IMG/VR virus record: IMGVR_UViG_3300009132_000023
Location: 1-27,999 of that record
Direction: 5' to 3' (one strand)
DNA: 27,999 bases
Origin: a virus
Shown here: one piece after another, positions 12,961 to 20,614 of the stretch
Numbering within the stretch: the first letter of the stretch is position 1
How the letters are laid out: every line of letters starts with the position of its first letter
Translations under genes and position numbers: made by a program
The notes under the pieces: model-generated
Databases searched by the model: none
Seen by the model: only the letters and a program-made list of their open reading frames with translations
Told to the model about the DNA's origin: nothing

Positions 12961-13153
12961 AATGTACCTTCGTCTATCAGTACGATAACTGATCGGCCCG
13001 TAGCCGCTAAAAACGTACATTCGCCTGCACAAGGCGTTAAAACTGCCGAGTTCGTTACTCGTTAATCAACGCTAGTTCGTCGTCACACGATACGTGAACA
13101 ACGGATTAGCCGCTCCATTAAGTCGGCTAACTATGTCCAGCAGTAATAGCTGG
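12961..13153 (+). ncRNA. Candidate structured 5' leader of the major capsid gene
   Basis: Nearly the whole stretch can fold locally. A 7-bp stem AATGTAC/GTACATT (12961-12967 with 13015-13021) encloses two hairpins, ATCAGT/ACTGAT (12976-12993) and CGGC/GCCG (12994-13006), forming a three-way junction. Next come CGCCT/AGGCG (13022-13036), CGAG/CTCG (13047-13061), TCGT/ACGA within GTTC/GAAC (13075-13099), TTAGCCG/CGGCTAA (13106-13130) and CCAGC/GCTGG (13137-13153). No open frame covers it. The ribosome site GGAGAG follows in single-stranded DNA. It could be a stability or translation element of the capsid message, or a separate small RNA. No known RNA family is recognised, and it is not a tRNA by eye. 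Confidence 0.5.
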
Positions 13154-13187
13154 GATATTAAAATGTCTACTTATTGGAGAGTCTAAA

Positions 13188-14336
13188 ATGGCTTTAACGA
13201 ATTTTGGTACGCTGACAGGCGACCAGCTGCAGATGTGGTCTCGCGACTTCTGGAAAGTTGCGCGAAACCAGTCTTTCATTAATCAGTTCGCCGGAACTGG
13301 TTCAAACGCGATGGTTCAGCGCGTTACTGAACTGACCAAAAACCAGAAAGGCACGAAAGCAAATATCACGTTGCTTGCCGATATGACCGGAGACGGTATC
13401 ACTGGTGATAACACCTTGGAAGGCAACGAAGAAGCCCTCCGTGCGTATGACATCACCATCGAGCTGGATCAGCTGCGATTTGCAAACAGGATCGCTGGTC
13501 GTATGACTGACCAGAAGACGGTTGTAAATTTCCGTGAACAGTCTCGTGATGCACTGGCTTATGCAATGGCTGATCGCTGTGACCAGCTGGCATTCCTGAC
13601 GCTGTCGGGTGTTGCTTACACTCACAAAAACAACGGTGGTCTGCGAACTACTTCATCTTCTGCTGGGCACGAACTGGTAGACCTGGAGTTTGCTTCCGAT
13701 GTTTCTGCTCCAACTGGTGATCGCCACCGTCGTTGGGACGCTACTAGCGGTCTAGTCGCAGGTGACACTACTGCTGTCGCTGACGCTGACAAGATCGGCT
13801 ACCGCACAATCGTAGAGTTGAAGGCATACGCCAAAGACAACTACATCCGTGGTATCCGAGGCGCTGGTAACCAGGAAACGTTCCACATGTTTGTTACTCC
13901 GCAGCAAATGGCTGACCTGAAGTTAGATTCTGACTTCTTGGCGAACGTGCGAAACGCTGGTGTACGAGGTGGTTCAAACTCTCTGTTCTCAGGTTCTGCG
14001 AGCCTGATGGTAGATGGTGTGATGATCCATGAGTTCCGCCACGTGTTTAACACCTCTGGTGCTACGACTGGTACTTCATCTAACGCTGGCGCTGCTGGCT
14101 ACAAGTGGGGTGCTGATGCCGACGTAGTTGGTGGACGCGCTCTGTTCTGTGGCGCTCAGTCTTTAGCACTGGCTGACATTGGTCTGCCCGAAATGGTCGA
14201 AGACACCTTCGATTATGGGAACCAGTCTGGTATTTCTGTAGGCAAAATCTTCGGTCTCCGTAAGCCTAAGTACAACAGCGACGTAAGTGGCTCTGTACAG
14301 GACTTCGGTGTTATCGCTCTCGATACTGCCCAGTAA
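13188..14336 (+). CDS. Major capsid protein (N4-gp56/DUF4043-like), 382 aa
   Basis: The sequence has the pattern of N4-gp56-type coat proteins: an N-terminal arm, then LLADMTGDGITGDNTLEGNE (about 62-80), the DITIELDQLRFANRIAGRM segment with a basic residue after it, an Arg/Asp-rich helix (REQSRDALAYAMADRCDQL), and a C-terminal part with GRALFCGAQSLALAD. The fold is the HK97 type in this family. The product forms the head shell. A GGAGAG ribosome site lies seven bases before ATG 13188. The gene is flanked by a long structured leader and a terminator, as expected for a very highly expressed gene. Confidence 0.88.
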   Translation: MALTNFGTLTGDQLQMWSRDFWKVARNQSFINQFAGTGSNAMVQRVTELTKNQKGTKANITLLADMTGDGITGDNTLEGNEEALRAYDITIELDQLRFANRIAGRMTDQKTVVNFREQSRDALAYAMADRCDQLAFLTLSGVAYTHKNNGGLRTTSSSAGHELVDLEFASDVSAPTGDRHRRWDATSGLVAGDTTAVADADKIGYRTIVELKAYAKDNYIRGIRGAGNQETFHMFVTPQQMADLKLDSDFLANVRNAGVRGGSNSLFSGSASLMVDGVMIHEFRHVFNTSGATTGTSSNAGAAGYKWGADADVVGGRALFCGAQSLALADIGLPEMVEDTFDYGNQSGISVGKIFGLRKPKYNSDVSGSVQDFGVIALDTAQ

Positions 14337-14343
14337 GACCTGT

Positions 14344-14372
14344 AACCCCCTCTTCGGAGGGGGTTTGCTTTT
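14344..14372 (+). terminator. Rho-independent terminator after the capsid gene
   Basis: AACCCCCTC pairs with GAGGGGGTT (9 pairs) around a TTCG loop, the very stable UUCG tetraloop, followed by TTGCTTTT. It begins eight bases after the capsid stop. Read-through must occur for the downstream head and tail genes unless they have their own promoter. Confidence 0.9.
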
Positions 14373-14390
14373 AACGAAAGGTATTAGCCT

Positions 14391-14825
14391 ATGTATCGTC
14401 GAAGAAGAGCTTCCCACGCTCAACGTCGAGCCGCATTAAAAAGGTACGACGCGAAACGAACCAAAAAAAGCTCAACTGACGTTTCGTCTGCAAAGAAAAC
14501 TGAAACCCCAAGGCGTAAAACAGTGGGTGAAAAAGCCCGTGCCGGGAATAAGGTTGTTCAGACAGCAGCTGCAAAAGAAGCTAGAAAAAGAAAGACCCCA
14601 TCTCGATCCCGAAAGAGATCCGATGCTGCGATCAGTACTGCAGCGTCAGGAAAACTGACCAAGAAGCCAACACGCTTTGGCCAAGGCTCTTCTAAGACCA
14701 TTACGCGAAATGGCAAGAAGATGGCGAATGTTTCTGCTGAACAGTTAAAGAAGACAGGTATGTCTTTACGGTCATACATGAATGCGTGGAACAAGTCAGG
14801 AAAACGTCCGACAAAACAAAAATAG
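14391..14825 (+). CDS. Very basic hypothetical virion-region protein, 144 aa
   Basis: About one third of residues are Lys or Arg, beginning MYRRRRASHAQRRAALKRYD and with Ala/Thr/Lys-rich low complexity up to about residue 90. The last 40 residues are less repetitive (MANVSAEQLKKTGMSLRSYM then NAWNKSGKRP) and may form a small folded end. There is no known domain. The charge suggests binding to packaged DNA or to the acidic scaffold, but that is inference. An AAAGG site precedes ATG 14391, which follows directly after the capsid terminator. Confidence 0.75.
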   Translation: MYRRRRASHAQRRAALKRYDAKRTKKSSTDVSSAKKTETPRRKTVGEKARAGNKVVQTAAAKEARKRKTPSRSRKRSDAAISTAASGKLTKKPTRFGQGSSKTITRNGKKMANVSAEQLKKTGMSLRSYMNAWNKSGKRPTKQK

Positions 14826-14835
14826 GAGTTTATAG

Positions 14836-15228
14836 GTGAAAGTAATTAGCAAGGAACCGTTGCGAATCGCAACGCTAAGTGGAGCAGTCGTCTTGTTTGA
14901 AGGCGGTATTGCTCGTGAGATCAGTGATGAGATTGGGCTTCTGGCTATCCAAATGGGGGCTAAAGAAGTCGTTGAAGGTACAGCAGCACCTGAAATAGAA
15001 CTTGAAATAGAAGAAGTAGCGCCTGTTGATGATAGTCAACAGATTATGGCTGCTGCTGCAGATGAAGCAGAACTTGATATCGCTCTTTGCAGATTAATGG
15101 ACGAAGGTGATCCAAAAAATTTCACAGCTGATGGCTATCCGAAAGCAGCCGTGGTCAACAAGATTTTGGGTAAGACTATTGATTCTGAAACGCGCAAGGC
15201 TGCGTGGGAAAATATATTAAATTCATAA
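14836..15228 (+). CDS. Hypothetical head-region protein, 130 aa, GTG start
   Basis: The start is GTG 14836 with a TAGGAG site; no ATG fits. Residues 1-45 form a beta-like domain (MKVISKEPLRIATLSGAVVL, GGIAREISDEIGLLAIQMGA), followed by an acidic Glu/Ile/Ala linker and a C-terminal domain with DPKNFTADGYPKAAVVNKIL and TRKAAWENIL. The C-terminal part resembles small conserved proteins found between coat and adaptor genes in several phages, but I cannot name the family. A head-completion or decoration role is plausible by position only. Confidence 0.75.
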   Translation: MKVISKEPLRIATLSGAVVLFEGGIAREISDEIGLLAIQMGAKEVVEGTAAPEIELEIEEVAPVDDSQQIMAAAADEAELDIALCRLMDEGDPKNFTADGYPKAAVVNKILGKTIDSETRKAAWENILNS

Positions 15229-15238
15229 GGACTGACAC

Positions 15239-15934
15239 ATGGCCGTCACTGTAGCAAGTGTTATAGATCGGGTAGAAAAAGTACTTCAAGACACTACGAA
15301 CATCCGCTGGCCCGAAGCAGAACTAGTTCTTTGGGTTAACGACGCACAACGTGAAATAGCCTTGCTCAAACCGGATGCCAGTGCAGTTAACGCTACGATT
15401 ACTCTTGCGACTGGCACCAAACAAGGCATCCCAAGTGCTGGCAATAGGTTATTGCGTGTTATACGGAATATGTCTGCTGCTTCTGGTGGCACAGGTAAAC
15501 GGTCGGTACGTCTTGTAGACCGTGAAATCCTCGATGCTCAGACGCCTGATTGGCATGACCCATCAGTGAGCGGGGATGCTGCACATACAGGCACTGTTAA
15601 ACACTACGTGTATGACGAACAAAACCCTCGTAATTTTTACGTGTATCCAGGGGTTTCTGGGAATGCCTATTTGGAGATTGTCTACTCGACAAACCCTACA
15701 ACAGTTACCGCTTCTGACAATTTAGATATTCCAGATATTTATGCCAACGCAATAATGAATTATGTGCTGTACATGGCTTATATGAAGGACACTGAGTACG
15801 CAGGTAATCAACAACGGGCCTCTAGTCATTATCAACTGTTCATAGCCTCAGTGACTGGTAAAGGACAGTTAGATGCAATCACTAACCCAAATGCAGACAG
15901 AACACCTAACCCGCAATTAGTAGCGTCGGTATAA
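15239..15934 (+). CDS. Head-to-tail adaptor-like protein (DUF6682-like), 231 aa
   Basis: The N-terminus reads VIDRVEKVLQDTTNIRWPEA followed by ELVLWVNDAQREIALLKPDA and TLATGTKQGIPSAGNRLLRV, the pattern of phage adaptor proteins that join the portal to the neck. The middle has beta strands including HYVYDEQNPRNFYVYPG, and the C-terminal part is helical (YANAIMNYVLYMAYMKDTEY). It follows the coat gene and precedes a second adaptor-like gene, the usual order. The family name is from memory of the pattern. ATG 15239 follows an AAGGA site. Confidence 0.7.
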   Translation: MAVTVASVIDRVEKVLQDTTNIRWPEAELVLWVNDAQREIALLKPDASAVNATITLATGTKQGIPSAGNRLLRVIRNMSAASGGTGKRSVRLVDREILDAQTPDWHDPSVSGDAAHTGTVKHYVYDEQNPRNFYVYPGVSGNAYLEIVYSTNPTTVTASDNLDIPDIYANAIMNYVLYMAYMKDTEYAGNQQRASSHYQLFIASVTGKGQLDAITNPNADRTPNPQLVASV

Positions 15935-15937
15935 AAC

Positions 15938-16621
15938 ATGGCGATTTCTTATGAAACGCTGCTACCTCAAATCCTACCAATGGTTGTTGGATGCCCTGAT
16001 ACCTTAATTGAGAACACGGTTAGGTCAGCAGCTATAGAGTTCTGTGAAAAGACAGGCGCGTACCAGCAAGAGTTAGACCCGGTTACTACTGTTGCAAATA
16101 TATATGAGTATGACCTAGAAGCGCCGTCTCAAACTACTGTTCACAAGATAATGTGGGCTACGTTTGAAGGTAAGGACATTGAACCTATATCGACGGGTTT
16201 GTTGGAACAGCGTAAACCGAATTGGCGTGATGCTGACCATTATGGTGAACCTGAGTATTACGTTCAGCAGAGTAGTTCTACGATTTGGTTAGTACCTGTA
16301 CCAAATGCAAATACAGTCTCAAGCACAGTCATTCGAGCGCAGCTTAAACCCACCCACACATCCACGGCTTGCGATGAGCAAATAATGGATGAGTATCGAG
16401 ATGCCATTGTTAACGGCACTTTGTTTAGGCTGCTACGGATGCCTGGTCGTGATTGGTCTGACATAGGTGGCGCACAGATTTATGGCGCACTTTTCAACGA
16501 AGCCGTTGTTCTTGCAGAACGCAGAGCACGACATGCAGATGAAGGAGTAGCAAGGAAGGTTAGTTATGGGGGAATCGGTCGTACTAAGCGATACACGCGA
16601 TACGGTAGAGAGCGCGGGTAA
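15938..16621 (+). CDS. Neck/tail adaptor protein, 227 aa
   Basis: The order of elements fits short-tailed phage neck or tail-tubular proteins: N-terminal helices (MVVGCPDTLIENTVRSAAIE), a beta region (YEYDLEAPSQTTVHKIMWAT), aromatic-rich EPEYYVQQSSSTIWLVPVP in the middle, and C-terminal helices with MDEYRDAIVNGTLFRLLRMP. The last 20 residues are strongly basic (RTKRYTRYGRERG). It probably attaches below the portal and adaptor ring. It starts three bases after the preceding gene and overlaps the next by 56 bases in another frame. Confidence 0.65.
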   Translation: MAISYETLLPQILPMVVGCPDTLIENTVRSAAIEFCEKTGAYQQELDPVTTVANIYEYDLEAPSQTTVHKIMWATFEGKDIEPISTGLLEQRKPNWRDADHYGEPEYYVQQSSSTIWLVPVPNANTVSSTVIRAQLKPTHTSTACDEQIMDEYRDAIVNGTLFRLLRMPGRDWSDIGGAQIYGALFNEAVVLAERRARHADEGVARKVSYGGIGRTKRYTRYGRERG

Positions 16622-17018
16622 CCCTGTCGAAGTTGATATTGATGAACATATTAGTTGGGTTGCGCCTGCTATTACTGAAATTTTAGACGACAACCCAATG
16701 CTTACGTTCACTGCGGCGGATGTGTACTTAGCGTGTAAACAAGGAGCGGCAAAACTGTGGATAACTAAAGACGGGATGGTCGTTACCACAGGAGAGACAG
16801 ATGTTTTTACTGGACGAAGAACGATGCTGATATGGATTGCTTGGGCCAGGAAACGTGGAATGAATTTGGTAGCAGCACATCAAGAATTTTTTAGAGAGCA
16901 GGCAAGGGACTTAGGTTTTGTGAAGATGGAAGTTAGATCAGCAATACCAGAGCTGAAGGACTACATACTTTCACAAGGTTGGGAACTGGACACTATTGTT
17001 TATACGAGAGACGTGTAA
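16566..17018 (+). CDS. GNAT-fold-like internal virion protein, 150 aa
   Basis: After an acidic N-terminus, residues 45-150 follow a GNAT acetyltransferase-like order: strands LTFTAADVYLACKQGAAKLW and DGMVVTTGETD, a helix in RTMLIWIAWARKRGMNLVAA, the helix HQEFFREQARDLGF followed by KMEVRS, and a final GWELDTIVYTRDV. The same arrangement occurs in small proteins encoded before ejection proteins in short-tailed phages. The acetyl-CoA loop (QxxGxG/A) is not evident, so it may be structural rather than enzymatic. GGAAGG precedes ATG 16566, which lies inside the previous gene, and TAATG links it to the next. Confidence 0.6.
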   Translation: MGESVVLSDTRDTVESAGNPVEVDIDEHISWVAPAITEILDDNPMLTFTAADVYLACKQGAAKLWITKDGMVVTTGETDVFTGRRTMLIWIAWARKRGMNLVAAHQEFFREQARDLGFVKMEVRSAIPELKDYILSQGWELDTIVYTRDV

Positions 17019-17662
17019 TGGGCAGCAAACCAAAAAAATCAGATTTCAAGCAAAGTGCAGCCGAGGCAGCATCAGCCTCTGTCGCGTTAGATCGACAAAA
17101 CTGGTTTAACGAGATGTATGGCCCAAAGTTGAAGGAGATGATGGCGTTAGCTAAAAGCGATGATCCTACACAGGTTGCTCGTGGCAGGGCTAATGCAGAC
17201 ACAATGCAAGCAACTACAGCACCATCTGCCCGACGAGCCCTACAGGGAGTTGGTGGTGGAGATATATCACAGGCTCTTCAAGGGCAGCTAGGTTTGGCAA
17301 CGGCGGAAGGTACAAAACTTCAAAACAAAATGGGTTCGGAAGTTATAGGTGTTGCACAAGGTCAGTCAGCTGATAATTCAGCTGCGATGTCTAGAGTCGC
17401 GAATTTAGCGACTTCAGAGGCTTTAGCTAGAGCTACTGCGAAACAGGCAGAACGCGATGCTATGTTTTCAGCAGCAGGTCAACTTGCTGGCGCGACGTTA
17501 ATGCGAGGAATGCAGAACAGAAAAACTAAAGGAATGCGAGAAGGACCGTTAGGAGCTGATGGAATGGGTCCAGGCGCACCAGAAGCAGTGCAAGGCAGCT
17601 TTTGGAGCCCAGTCGATGAACAGGGTAATTCTTTAAGTTTCTTTGGAAGAAGGGTTGGGTAA
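17018..17662 (+). CDS. Internal virion/ejection protein, 214 aa
   Basis: The start at ATG 17018 (MGSKPKKSDFKQSAAEA) overlaps the preceding stop as TAATG. It is Ala/Gln/Gly-rich, largely helical (ADNSAAMSRVANLATSEALA, ATAKQAERDAMFSAAGQLAG), with a Gly/Pro-rich tail (GADGMGPGAPEAVQG). Proteins of this composition next to large internal proteins are typically packed in the capsid and ejected with the DNA. No catalytic motif is visible. Assignment is by composition and position. Confidence 0.65.
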   Translation: MGSKPKKSDFKQSAAEAASASVALDRQNWFNEMYGPKLKEMMALAKSDDPTQVARGRANADTMQATTAPSARRALQGVGGGDISQALQGQLGLATAEGTKLQNKMGSEVIGVAQGQSADNSAAMSRVANLATSEALARATAKQAERDAMFSAAGQLAGATLMRGMQNRKTKGMREGPLGADGMGPGAPEAVQGSFWSPVDEQGNSLSFFGRRVG

Positions 17663-18241
17663 ATGTTTGATCAATTTAGACAAGGTAACTGGTCGATGTA
17701 TGGGGCTGGCTCTGGCTCTACTACGTCGTTGCCAACTGTGACAGACCCAGATGCAACGTTTGCCCAGATAACTCGTGATCAGTATATGAATTACATAAAG
17801 AACTTTCGTGGGTTTGAGGAAGAGCTTTTGGATAAGGCGAGTAGTGATACTTCGATCATAGACCAAGCTAGAGAAGACGCTGACATGGCTGCACCTTTAG
17901 CTACAGGTATCGCCCAACGTAATCAGCAGCGCTATGGCGTCGATCTAACGCCAGCCCAATTGAAAGAGCAGCAAAGAGGAATACAACGTTCGACCACGTT
18001 GGGCGGCATACAGTCGATTCAGGATGCGCGAATTGCCCAACGCGAAGCTAACACCCAATTGTTAGGAGATTTAATCAACATTGGACAAGGTCTGAACCGC
18101 TCATCGTTACAACAGATGGGGGATGCTGCTGCTAATGCAACTGCAAGGAATAATGCTTACAGGCAAGCGAAAGCACAACACAAGGCGAATACCTTCAGCA
18201 CTTTAGGTTCGCTGGGCGCACTGGCAATACTGGCAATTTAG
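17663..18241 (+). CDS. Internal virion/ejection protein, 192 aa
   Basis: A Gln/Ala/Asn-rich helical protein with YGVDLTPAQLKEQQRGIQRS in the middle and ARIAQREANTQLLGDLINIG in the second half. The C-terminus ends with a short hydrophobic helix (FSTLGSLGALAILAI), which may insert in the membrane during DNA ejection. It starts directly after the preceding stop with no gap. Small proteins of this kind precede the large internal proteins in several short-tailed phages. No family name is given. Confidence 0.65.
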   Translation: MFDQFRQGNWSMYGAGSGSTTSLPTVTDPDATFAQITRDQYMNYIKNFRGFEEELLDKASSDTSIIDQAREDADMAAPLATGIAQRNQQRYGVDLTPAQLKEQQRGIQRSTTLGGIQSIQDARIAQREANTQLLGDLINIGQGLNRSSLQQMGDAAANATARNNAYRQAKAQHKANTFSTLGSLGALAILAI

Positions 18242-18252
18242 CGAGATAACGT

Positions 18253-20601
18253 ATGGCATTTTTAGATGGTTTGTTAAGTGGCATAGGAGTGGGCCAACAA
18301 TTCCAGCAGCAGCAGTTAGCTCAAGACCGCTTTGACGAATCGGTGCGTCAATTTGATGAGAATTATAAGCTCCAGCAAAAAAACTATAGTTTAAACCTAC
18401 GGGATCTCAGAATTAGAGAGCAGGCAGCTCCCGGTTTACTCACGGCACAGGAGCTAAGTAACGACAAATTAATTAAAGAAAATCGATACGAAGATAATGA
18501 CCGCTACATTGGTATGGCAGCAGATGCTGGCTTTATCGATCAAGCTAGTGGTGGACTCAGGTTCGACCTTGCAAGATCCGCGCAAAATATACTTGAAGGC
18601 GGCAGGGTTAACGATGAACTGGTCCTGATGACGCTCAACAGAGACCCAGATCTACCCAAAGGTTTCAAGTACGACAAGGTTGTACGCGCCCCTCTGAAGG
18701 GTGGGGGCATAATGGTCCAGGGTACTTATGAAGACGGTAAAAAAGGTGTGCTTACGTCTGATGGGCGAATAAGCGGCGATGCCGATGTTGCAGTACTGTC
18801 TGCAGATATGGTCGCGGGTTTAATGGAGGACGAGTACAGAACTAACATTCGCGGTAATAGTAATCTTGGAGCATCTAGTTCAGTCGTTCAGAGTCTTATT
18901 ACGATGGGTGTTGGCAAAGCTAATGCAGCAGAACTTGTAAATGAAGAGACTGCTTTAAACACGCTACAGACGCAGTTGCAGGGCGAGATAGATAGGCTTG
19001 CTATAGACCCGCAAACGGGCGAAAAAGATATTGGGATGTCACGGGCATTCCGTGGTGTGTTGGCTTCCGCAACATCACCTCAAGAAAAAATGACTATATT
19101 GATTGATCAAGCTAACCAGCTTGGTATTCAAGTGCCTGATATTTTGACAAAAGCACTAGCTGATCAGTCCATAGACGCCACTCAACGTCAAGCTGGTACA
19201 ACCCCTTCTGACTTAATGGGTGTAGAGCCTATTCAAGATGGTCAGACTGTAGCTCAACCTGCTCCGAATGTAGCTCAATCAACAACACCTGCCACTAGTC
19301 CTATAGCAGAAAAAAATCGTTTCGGTCTCTCTAGAGCCTATGTGCGAAAACAGCAGTCTACAGATGACCTCGACAGTCAGATTGCAGCGGCAGAAAGACG
19401 CTTGAAGAATGCTAATCCGAGGTCTAGAGCAGCAGCTAAAAGACGGTTAGAAGACTTACAAGCGCAGAAAGCTTCGTTATCTCCAGCGCAACCCCCTGCT
19501 GGTCAGGGTGGGCTAAGTAGTCTCCCAGATCAAACTGCTGAAATAAGGAAAGCTGCTGAAGCTTTAGAGAAAGGTATTTTCGCTAAGTTAGGTGAACTCT
19601 CACCAGAGGAGATTGCAGAGAGAGCGGCTTCGGGTGATCTCAAAGCAACGGCACAGGATGAAGCAAATCTAGCGGCAGTGCTTCAGGCAGCTGGTGTGCA
19701 GACGCTTGCCGATATACGAACTAAATTACCAACCAAAGCGCAAGAGGGAGCTTATGCGTGGTTGATGACCATAGCCCCTAGCGATAGCGCGAGAGAAAAC
19801 ATCAGAGCAGAGCTATCTAATCTTAGATCAGGCAGCGGTAGAGCAGATGCGTCACTTCTTGATCTACAGAACTTAGACGTTAATCGACAAAATGCTCTTA
19901 CGCAGTGGAGGAGACTTGGTCTCGACGAAAGAAAGTTTGCTCTAGCTTTGAGGGAGTATGAAGAGGTTACTAGACCGAAAGCGGCCCTTGCAATTAATAA
20001 ACATTTCTTTGAGGTTGAAAAACATGATTGGGATGTGAGCGAAACACTTGGTGTGCGTATTCGTGAACACTTCAAGCAGGCGAAGTATGCCGTCTATGGT
20101 TCAGACGATGGGACGCCAGATGGAAATCTCAATGACTCTCCAACGTTTGATAAAGCACGCTTTAATAAAGAATTTGCTGGTGCAGACGGTGCATTTACAA
20201 AAATGTACCAAGATTTCAGAAAAGCACCAGCTGCTCAAAAGCCGCAAATGCATCAAGCACTTAACTCTATGGTAAGTCTTGGATTTCAGACACTGGCAGA
20301 AAGCGAAGAGTATGGCCCACTATTTGCGAATTTAATGCCTGACGGAGAGATTGACCACATTGGCGGTAGTGACATTTTCTTGAATAGGTTAGCCGTTGAT
20401 GAGGTTGATGGAAGGGGTAAGCCTAAAACTTACAAAGTAATAAATCCTGCGACTCAGTTGCAAACTGATGAAACTATCCCAGCTTCGGTAATCAAGAATT
20501 TGTTCGGTGCGTCCGGTTATACATTTGTTGAAAACGAGATTTTACAGGGGCCGGGTTCTCTAGCAGCGACGAATAGAGATTTAGCGGCGGCATCCAGATA
20601 A
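18253..20601 (+). CDS. Large internal virion (ejection) protein, 782 aa
   Basis: The N-terminus is MAFLDGLLSGIGVGQQ followed by a Gln-rich helix, a form common in phage ejection proteins. The protein is mainly helical, with a Pro/Thr/Ala linker near 320-345 and a coiled coil near 370-420 (LDSQIAAAERRLKNANPRSR). No enzyme motif is seen. It ends with Ala-rich sequence (GSLAATNRDLAAASR). It probably forms part of the channel or core through which DNA leaves the particle. It follows the 192-aa gene by 11 bases and precedes the 2016-aa gene. Confidence 0.7.
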   Translation: MAFLDGLLSGIGVGQQFQQQQLAQDRFDESVRQFDENYKLQQKNYSLNLRDLRIREQAAPGLLTAQELSNDKLIKENRYEDNDRYIGMAADAGFIDQASGGLRFDLARSAQNILEGGRVNDELVLMTLNRDPDLPKGFKYDKVVRAPLKGGGIMVQGTYEDGKKGVLTSDGRISGDADVAVLSADMVAGLMEDEYRTNIRGNSNLGASSSVVQSLITMGVGKANAAELVNEETALNTLQTQLQGEIDRLAIDPQTGEKDIGMSRAFRGVLASATSPQEKMTILIDQANQLGIQVPDILTKALADQSIDATQRQAGTTPSDLMGVEPIQDGQTVAQPAPNVAQSTTPATSPIAEKNRFGLSRAYVRKQQSTDDLDSQIAAAERRLKNANPRSRAAAKRRLEDLQAQKASLSPAQPPAGQGGLSSLPDQTAEIRKAAEALEKGIFAKLGELSPEEIAERAASGDLKATAQDEANLAAVLQAAGVQTLADIRTKLPTKAQEGAYAWLMTIAPSDSARENIRAELSNLRSGSGRADASLLDLQNLDVNRQNALTQWRRLGLDERKFALALREYEEVTRPKAALAINKHFFEVEKHDWDVSETLGVRIREHFKQAKYAVYGSDDGTPDGNLNDSPTFDKARFNKEFAGADGAFTKMYQDFRKAPAAQKPQMHQALNSMVSLGFQTLAESEEYGPLFANLMPDGEIDHIGGSDIFLNRLAVDEVDGRGKPKTYKVINPATQLQTDETIPASVIKNLFGASGYTFVENEILQGPGSLAATNRDLAAASR

Positions 20602-20614
20602 CTAAGGTGCGCTA

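Noticed and set aside
12961-13153. tRNA or hammerhead ribozyme in the capsid leader
   Set aside because: No acceptor stem/T-arm combination fits, and the CTGATGA...GAAA core is not present (only CTGATCG).
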